DNA of 64,000 bases, taken from Trichobilharzia regenti. Taxonomy: Eukaryota; Platyhelminthes; Trematoda; Strigeidida; Schistosomatidae. How positions within the stretch are numbered: the first letter of the stretch is position 1; each line of letters opens with the position of its first letter. Positions 62,106 through 64,000 of this stretch are shown here, one piece after another. The stretch covers positions 46,500,352 to 46,564,351 of the forward strand of contig OX235270.1 in assembly GCA_944472135.2 (NCBI GenBank). The letters run 5' to 3'. A model generated the notes under the pieces. The model was not told the DNA's origin. It made no database searches and saw only the letters and a list, made by a program, of their open reading frames with translations. Made by a program: the position numbers and the translations under genes.

Positions 62106-63190
62106 TATATTCGTTAACCAGTCACTGAGCGTGTGATTTTGTTTTACATTAGACAACATGAAGAAGAATGTTCAAACATACATTTTATTCCGTTGCCAAT
62201 GCAGTACTCAACTGTGGGAATATGTGAGAATAATATTCCGTTGGAAAACATCGTCTGTATCCCACCACCATACTTACATAAAATGGATATCTGTAGACCT
62301 TTGACTGCATCAAATGGCATGTTGCCCGATAGACAGGTTCACATTAGTGTGGCATTCAGTCTCCTGTCGATTATTGCTGCAGTATTAACACCTTTGAAAT
62401 CGAGTTGCTTTATAAACGGACCTCACTACCACTGTGATTTTGTTCACACTTAAACCTTCACATCTTCTGAACTTGTTAATGGATTTCTGAGAGCGAACAT
62501 TATTATTTTTCAACATCTCAAGAATCAGTAGTACTTTTTTCAGTCTCTCAGTGCAGCATATTCTTCTAGCTCTGTAAAACAGAATTCTGGCTAATGGTGT
62601 TTGATAGAAAATTGAAAAGAGAAGCTATTGAAGTTTACGTTCTATACCTTTTTTTGTCGCATACTACTACTACTACTACATAAATACAAAAAACTGAAAA
62701 TTTCCCTACTCCATTTACAAGTTATAATTTTACCGTCCTGACTACTTCATGTTTAACTGCTTATCATGTAATCAGTTTGTGAGTACTCGCCTATTTCTTA
62801 CTTACTCCTCTTAATTTTCCAAAGTTTTGCATTGTGTAATCATCCTCTTATTGTTGATCAGATCTGGAATATAACTGCCAGTTTTACCACATTATGTTAT
62901 TGGAAAATGTGCAACTCAAACGTTTTATAGTCACTATGTTGCATGAACAGATATTTAGTTGTAAAACAGGGAAGTAAATTTGTTTAGCTGTGTTGTCAAG
63001 TCTATATTCAATGTTTCATTTCTTTCTTATTGCATGATTTACCTTTGTACTAATTTCTGAGGCAAAAATGTACAGAAATGGAGACATTTTATTAATGACA
63101 TCCAAGTCTTCAGGAAGTTTAAATTTGTAAATTAAACTATGAGTGTGAGTTTTGTCCAGTGTAGCACTAATCCCCAGGCTTTTGTAGTAA
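28999..63190 (-). CDS. Large WD-repeat protein of unknown function (5'-partial, 8 exons)
   Basis: Minus-strand exons, 5' to 3': 63190-63043, 60950-60660, 59122-58834, 53057-51914, 42312-40375, 38490-38092, about 30491-30318, and 29637-28999 (stop). Phases agree across every junction, giving about 1,673 aa if one base is restored in exon 4. The first four exons are beta-propeller-like (ISATLDKT; LFVLQS joined to NGTIAVFST; LYVWKS; GRLYTVTVDGTIKVWQL; GQLFCFSLK). A long acidic/coiled region follows, then an Ile/Leu-rich helical segment (exon 5). The C-terminus is Lys-rich with a probable coiled coil (LEHKLKEIETLRVKL). I do not recognise the family with confidence; long WD proteins such as WDR97/WDR87 are a weak architectural comparison only. 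More 5' exons lie outside the window. Confidence 0.78.
30318..30491 (-). CDS. WD-repeat gene exon (borders tentative)
   Basis: Open sequence with LYTFGCEDGNIHSG and LTLEWLSSSDYFIKCLE. An acceptor TAG before ATA and a donor GTAACA after GTT give 58 codons in phase with both neighbours. An alternative donor (GTATTA, 30304) is stronger in context but breaks the frame. Confidence 0.5.
30715..31090 (+). mobile_element. LINE 3'-tail fragment
   Basis: Antisense within the WD gene. Degenerate but recognisable tail of the LINE at 21.4-23.4 kb (HRLRWL.., GWKSSG, MAQNHSQRHRCAHSL). Confidence 0.7.
31190..32432 (+). mobile_element. RTE-like LINE fragment, copy 1
   Basis: Decayed RT to C-terminal sequence with many stops. 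The 3' end carries GAAGACCTTTGTTCCACTCG and an A-rich tail (ATAAATAAAAATAATT), the hallmark shared with two further copies at 33.8 and 35.9 kb. Confidence 0.7.
32880..33900 (+). mobile_element. RTE-like LINE fragment, copy 2
   Basis: A readable RT segment (NNGVSLTFISFVKQLYDNTK, then IGVRQGYLLP) and C-terminal KWRWIGRMLRR. It ends GAAGCCCTATGTTCGACT then (AATAATAAT)-like bases. Stops throughout. Confidence 0.75.
34700..34830 (+). mobile_element. tRNA-like element (SINE or tRNA relic)
   Basis: Box A TGGCTAAAGCA (34727-34737) and box B AGTTCGAGTCC (34763-34773) at tRNA-like spacing. I cannot fold a proper cloverleaf, so a SINE head is more likely than a tRNA gene. Confidence 0.45.
35262..35965 (+). 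mobile_element. RTE-like LINE 3' fragment, copy 3 (best preserved)
   Basis: Reads EITSFTYLGSIVSTTGG, VKSRIGKARNTFINLK, KWRWIGHSLRRRLGDIARQA and WRREVEALCSTRNPREQ in two frames, with a break near 35560. It ends GAAGCCCTATGTTCCACT followed by AATAATAATAATAAA. Confidence 0.85.
36143..36443. repeat. Near-perfect 141-bp inverted repeat (long hairpin)
   Basis: Arms 36143-36283 and 36303-36443 are reverse complements with only two mismatches and no gaps, around a 19-nt loop. It lies in an intron of the WD gene. There is no coding content and no obvious short target duplication. It could be a foldback transposon, a hairpin RNA source or an assembly artefact. Confidence 0.93.
36444..38091 (-). other. 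WD gene intron sequence
   Basis: Holds an (AT)n tract. A minus-strand open stretch at 36793-36623 starting after CAG (YLIKSANNESINL..) is phase-compatible with the exon at 38092 and could be an extra exon, but I see no family motif or good donor. Confidence 0.4.
37335..37372. repeat. (AT)n microsatellite
   Basis: Uninterrupted AT dinucleotides. Confidence 0.95.
38092..38490 (-). CDS. WD-repeat gene exon
   Basis: Acceptor TTTTGTAG before GAT; donor GTAAGC after CGC at 38092; exactly 133 codons in phase. It is rich in Gln/Lys/Glu (QQKLSELREQAKEQAIK) and ends in LPPLSEIDRCVVRL. Confidence 0.78.
38491..40374 (-). other. WD gene intron, mostly anonymous
   Basis: Contains the dispersed tail repeat near 39245-39360 (ACACTGTAGTAGAATT on the plus strand resembles the tails at 55.9 and 4.1 kb) and a palindrome within it. 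Nothing else recognised. Confidence 0.5.
39289..39337. repeat. Palindrome inside a dispersed tail repeat
   Basis: Arms AAGTTTATTTGAAATAAATG.. and its complement pair with a single-base gap around a 6-nt loop. Confidence 0.75.
40375..42312 (-). CDS. WD-repeat gene long internal exon
   Basis: Acceptor AAACAG, donor GTTTGT; 1,938 bases, 646 codons, phase 0 at both ends. The first third is charged and likely coiled (LSKLKERDSDLDKIL.., LLKEQLMITEQTHL). The middle is acidic with WEEIEARLANSGF and KYGWAPNSLLLGKY. The last third is hydrophobic-helical (LERFKTSRWLPALGLL, DTVVILLLLYVKVLL). No known domain was recognised. Confidence 0.85.
42313..45100 (-). other. WD gene intron, left part, no element recognised
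   Basis: A+T-rich sequence with no convincing coding or repeat signature. Confidence 0.45.
45101..45360 (-). mobile_element. Hammerhead-ribozyme SINE (Sm-alpha-like), apparently full
   Basis: Minus-strand order: a 5' region shared with the 53-kb copy, box A TGGCTTAAAGG, box B GGTTCGAACCC, a hammerhead core, and a 3' region ending near CTGTAACCGA. Schistosome Sm-alpha elements are known to carry active hammerhead ribozymes and pol III promoters, and this layout fits them. Confidence 0.8.
45157..45210 (-). ncRNA. Hammerhead ribozyme, intact core
   Basis: The minus strand reads CTGATGA, then stem II GTCC-CAAACTA-GGAC, then GAAAC. A two-base-pair stem III (AC/GT around AACT) follows, with a GTC cleavage triplet between 45165 and 45164, and stem I with an internal bulge (GAGT/ACTC outer, TA/TA inner). 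All conserved core bases are present. The very short stem III suggests it may need dimer folding. Confidence 0.85.
45391..45560 (+). mobile_element. Hammerhead SINE, 5'-truncated copy in opposite orientation
   Basis: Head to head with the previous copy. It shares GTCTACGAGCTC, box B GGTTCGAACCC, GAGTCCCAAACTAGGACGAA and TCAGTACTCCCAGG. Box A is lost. The ribozyme core is damaged: three bases are missing from CTGATGA, and GAAA has become GAAG. Confidence 0.8.
45954..46601 (+). pseudogene. Penelope-like polyprotein, N-terminal part before a frameshift
   Basis: The open frame from 45954 (after an in-frame stop) has no early ATG; a likely start is not evident. It reads KVLSEYLKYSARLSEARI, KPFLDYVKEVSGKR, RYVYNFSDVVLDD. 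Near 46590 the frame changes and the sequence continues in the 46595-48460 frame. Confidence 0.75.
46595..48460 (+). CDS. Penelope-like reverse transcriptase with GIY-YIG endonuclease
   Basis: About 620 codons, open to a stop at 48460. RT motifs in order: IIISKPDKGSGVVIM, PRLYGLPKVHK, RPVLDMCNSPYH, MISFDVSSLFTNVP (first catalytic Asp), GVAMGSPLGPILADFFLA, and YMDDTFVV (catalytic YxDD). SFLDVFMVRREDG and VYRKPTTTGQY follow. The C-terminal nuclease is CSCGASYIGRTIRQVHRRISEHH, with the GIY-YIG core as CSCGASYIGRT and its Arg. Catalytic residues all appear present. Only the upstream frame change argues against a functional full protein. Confidence 0.88.
   Translation: MINSKRKLNSLLTKKHREALEKLRNNEDIIISKPDKGSGVVIMNKTEYIDKMNGILSDHRKFQKITSCVDPTEKVEKQLIESLKRLKQQSSIIDGLYESLKPTGTVTPRLYGLPKVHKIGLPLRPVLDMCNSPYHATAKWLVKLLKPLHNEVVKHSVNGSFEFVEKIRDLNVRDKFMISFDVSSLFTNVPLIETVDFICEEITTRNIDIGISVTTLKELILRCTMNVHFLFNKEYYRQIDGVAMGSPLGPILADFFLAKLENGPLKGVINDMDFYCRYMDDTFVVMKDENDAMNILDKFNDAHSAINFTIEKESNDSISFLDVFMVRREDGTLRRSVYRKPTTTGQYTHFLSFVPLKYKRNLVKCLAHRARLICSDDCLNEELKIIRELLRKNGYPDKFIEKNINSAPRRVSMATVPKKPMFIKLQFLGDNISELITQRLKNAVKRTYYAAEVRCLFTTTPILCSRNKDKLPKFASSMCIYQFDCSCGASYIGRTIRQVHRRISEHHPTWLSKGQKRSIRSSILAHLVDTEHKIDVNTAFKIIYRIPTYLNFALRVRLLQTAEAIGIHLKKPSLCVQKKFVQPLSLPWPSSQEWINRTASPPPPKPIKLYLSKLFILFYLF
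48730..50225 (-). other. WD gene intron, anonymous
   Basis: Nothing recognised beyond A+T-rich intron sequence. Confidence 0.5.
50226..50455 (+). mobile_element. tRNA-like SINE (family B)
   Basis: Box B GGTTCGATTTC (50273-50283), body with TAGTAGTAGGCCGGGTAAGGAG as in the 25.1-kb copy, and a 3' end TCTGTTCTATTCGGAACT resembling the LINE ends at 32.4 and 35.9 kb. Confidence 0.62.
50895..51110 (+). repeat. Dispersed block shared with 15260-15450
   Basis: Plus-strand counterpart of the 15-kb minus-strand block. The first 60 bases, in translation, resemble DEISxQIQKAHLAF of the LINE at 24.0 kb, so part of the family may be LINE-derived. Confidence 0.55.
51914..53057 (-). CDS. WD-repeat gene exon with an apparent 1-base frameshift
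   Basis: It starts with TA completing a Val codon from the previous exon and ends TTG before GTAAGT, phase 0. Two open frames (53057-52510 and about 52550-51914) join at a CCC/GGG run (52551-52553). One extra G there would make a continuous reading DT-x-GQLFCFSLK. The first half contains LYTVTVDGTIKVWQL. No GT-AG intron of correct phase bridges the two halves. Confidence 0.78.
53115..53390 (-). mobile_element. Hammerhead-ribozyme SINE, third copy
   Basis: Homologous along its length to the 45101-45360 copy, including the 5' region (GTAGAAATCAGAGTTGACG vs GCAGAAGTTAGAATTCATG), box B GGTTCAACCCC and the ribozyme core. It lies just 5' of the WD exon at 53057. Confidence 0.75.
53173..53224 (-). 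ncRNA. Hammerhead ribozyme, core kept, stem II weakened
   Basis: CTGATGA and GAAA are both intact, stem III is AC/GT around ATCT, the cleavage triplet is GTC, and the outer stem I is GTG/CAC. Stem II (GCCC..GGAT) has a wobble and a mismatch, so activity is doubtful. Confidence 0.65.
54000..55165 (+). mobile_element. Decayed Penelope-like element
   Basis: Pieces in order: RRTKDIQFRFNNQFYRP, GVAMGSPLGPILADIFMG, a stop just before VDDTFVVF (YxDD region), YEHNDEFNFLELNVKRR, CIYKFTLEGQ where the GIY-YIG core should be, and EEIAIKRHRPHLRIQKE. Stops and frame breaks occur throughout and the nuclease is ruined. It is a different subfamily from the 46-kb element. Located in the 5.8-kb WD-gene intron. 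Confidence 0.8.
55905..56040 (-). repeat. Penelope-associated tail repeat
   Basis: The minus strand reads GATTATGAGCAATAAATC, GCTCGAAACATCATC.. and CCACAGTGCACAAG, homologous to 3935-4110 and 17281-17445. It lies downstream, in the same orientation, of the fragment at 56317-56720. Confidence 0.55.
56317..56720 (-). mobile_element. Penelope-like element C-terminal fragment
   Basis: The minus strand gives HIEEALVSNK, then RIPNKAGIRVTFKP, KDPVDPIRQNNIIHKIPC and CEVNYIGQTSRS, the GIY-YIG core with its Cys pair and a conserved NYIGQT. Two stops precede it. It is of the same family as the relic at 6603-7290. Confidence 0.78.
56784..56830 (-). ncRNA. Hammerhead-like motif upstream of a Penelope fragment (degenerate)
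   Basis: The minus strand reads GCGCTGAAGA, a perfect stem CACCC-AGTA-GGGTG, then GGAAGC. The layout is that of a hammerhead, but CTGATGA is CTGAAGA and GAAA is GAAG, so it is at best a dead ribozyme. Penelope-like elements are known to carry hammerheads in their terminal repeats. Confidence 0.35.
56831..58833 (-). other. WD gene intron, anonymous
   Basis: No exon or clear element recognised. A short (TA)n run lies near 58780-58797. Confidence 0.5.
58834..59122 (-). CDS. WD-repeat gene exon
   Basis: Acceptor TTTACAG, donor GTAAGT; phase 0 in, phase 1 out. It reads NGTIAVFSTCSRPC, LYVWKS, and LFLVGTSNGSLAIL, typical propeller strands. Confidence 0.85.
59123..60659 (-). other. WD gene intron with an unexplained open frame
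   Basis: The minus-strand open frame 60131-59886 (81 codons, balanced composition, ILECCAVKSEVSSQSK, LCRIFELWAPHI) is not needed by the splice model and has no recognised homology. Confidence 0.35.
60660..60950 (-). CDS. WD-repeat gene exon
   Basis: Acceptor CAG at 60951-60953; donor GTAGGT at 60659-60654; exactly 97 codons. It carries VRHISFVQLDEV and NIAVVVCDGKPGSIHLI, and ends KLFVLQS, which continues sensibly into NGTIAVF of the next exon. Confidence 0.78.
60951..63042 (-). other. WD gene intron, mostly anonymous
   Basis: Contains a (TC)n/(TA)n microsatellite. A minus-strand coding-like remnant lies near 62390-62150. Probably decayed mobile DNA. Confidence 0.45.
62059..62101. repeat. 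(TA)n microsatellite
   Basis: Pure TA run preceded by a CT-rich tract. Confidence 0.95.
63043..63190 (-). CDS. WD-repeat gene exon (first visible)
   Basis: Acceptor TTCTTACAG, donor GTAAAT after ISTK. One leftover base then 49 codons, phase 0 out. It reads LGISATLDKT (WD-like blade) and KLPEDLDVINKMSPFLYIF. Confidence 0.65.
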
Positions 63191-64000
63191 CTGTAAGAAC
63201 TCGCTGACATTTACATTTTCGCAGAAATTAATTTGACTATACACTGACCAAACAAGACAAACGGTTAAGTACAGGTCACTCATGTCTACCAGTAAATAAA
63301 TTATTTTTGTTATGTTATCAGGAGAAGTTGTAAACATATTTCATATCTAAGTAATGATAACAAAGGTAAAGATATTTCTTGTATCCACCCACATGTTTAT
63401 TACTTCTTAATGAAAGGCAAACTGGAGACTATAAACACTGAAATACATGTGGCGGCGGAGGGGCTTGTTGCACTATACTTCGCCTAATCTTATCATATTT
63501 TAGTTTGTCAAACTTTTCCACGAACTAAATAAATGATTTGACTTATGGACACATGCATTTGAATTGTATTGCTACTTGGACGTTCGCATTTTTGTTGATG
63601 TTCACTTCTGTGATTGCTAATGTTGTTACTTACTATTTTCATCCCATTACATATACTTTCTTATCCAAATTCTGAAGAGGCGAGATGTGTCATGTAACTG
63701 TATACCATTTCATTTTGTTCATTTATTCCCTCCATGTTAAGTATGAATTCCTAAAACTCTAACAAAAAACTGCAAACAACTGGACTGAAACTCCTGAGTG
63801 CCAACAATGTTCTGGGTTCCAAATATCTCTAAAAGTTACCGTAAAAAGTGGTAGTATAAGTGATAGAGTAGTTACGGTAAAGTGAAAGGAAATTTTAATA
63901 ATGATTCCGTGGTTTGATTTCAGGATGTCAAAATCAAGTCTCAGTTGAGTGATCATTTACACAAACATCATATAAAAATAGTAATTTAATTTGGCTATGG
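63191..64000 (-). other. WD gene 5' side, no further exon assigned
   Basis: Upstream exons are expected because exon 63190 starts inside a codon. A candidate stretch after ACTTTTAG near 63826 is short and uncertain. Confidence 0.4.

Noticed and set aside
61935..62159. Minus-strand ORF with poly-(Ile-Tyr) and Arg/Glu-rich part
   Set aside because: Translation of the (TA)n and (TC)n tracts.

Overview
This is a eukaryotic window, A+T-rich and full of transposable elements, most likely from a blood fluke (Schistosoma or a close trematode relative). The evidence is a 33-bp spliceable intron next to kilobase introns, short interspersed elements (SINEs) that carry a schistosome-type (Sm-alpha-like) hammerhead ribozyme, Penelope-like elements with a GIY-YIG endonuclease, and RTE-like LINE tails. 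The species call is an inference from these features.

Three host genes are visible. (1) On the + strand at the left edge, the last four coding exons (885-5485) of an axonemal dynein heavy chain of the DNAH5/DNAH8 type run to its conserved C-terminus. (2) On the + strand, a complete four-exon IST1 gene (18056-25934, 373 aa) encodes an ESCRT-III-related protein with an N-terminal IST1 domain, a PPQ-rich octapeptide repeat and a C-terminal MIT-interacting motif. (3) On the - strand, a very large WD-repeat protein gene runs from beyond 63190 down to 28999. Eight phase-compatible exons give about 1,670 codons, interrupted by one apparent single-base frameshift in a G run. IST1 and the WD gene converge.

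Almost everything else is mobile DNA. 5.5-18 kb: Penelope relic, then a short Ty3/gypsy element with both LTRs and a perfect 5-bp target duplication, inserted inside the integrase of an older opposite-strand gypsy copy. 21.4-24.7 kb (IST1 intron 3): two abutting copies of an endonuclease/RT LINE. 29.9-36 kb (inside the WD gene): a pile of LINE 3' fragments, followed by a 141-bp near-perfect inverted repeat. 45-48.7 kb: a head-to-head pair of hammerhead SINEs next to an almost intact Penelope-like element. 53-56.9 kb: a third hammerhead SINE and two decayed Penelope fragments.

The host genes share a cilium theme only loosely (axonemal dynein, and a WD protein of unknown role); IST1 acts in membrane scission and endosomal sorting. 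The most noteworthy signals are the ribozyme-bearing SINEs, the 3' tail shared by SINEs and an RTE-like LINE (a mobilisation partnership), the nested deletion-derivative gypsy element, and the long hairpin at 36.1-36.4 kb.
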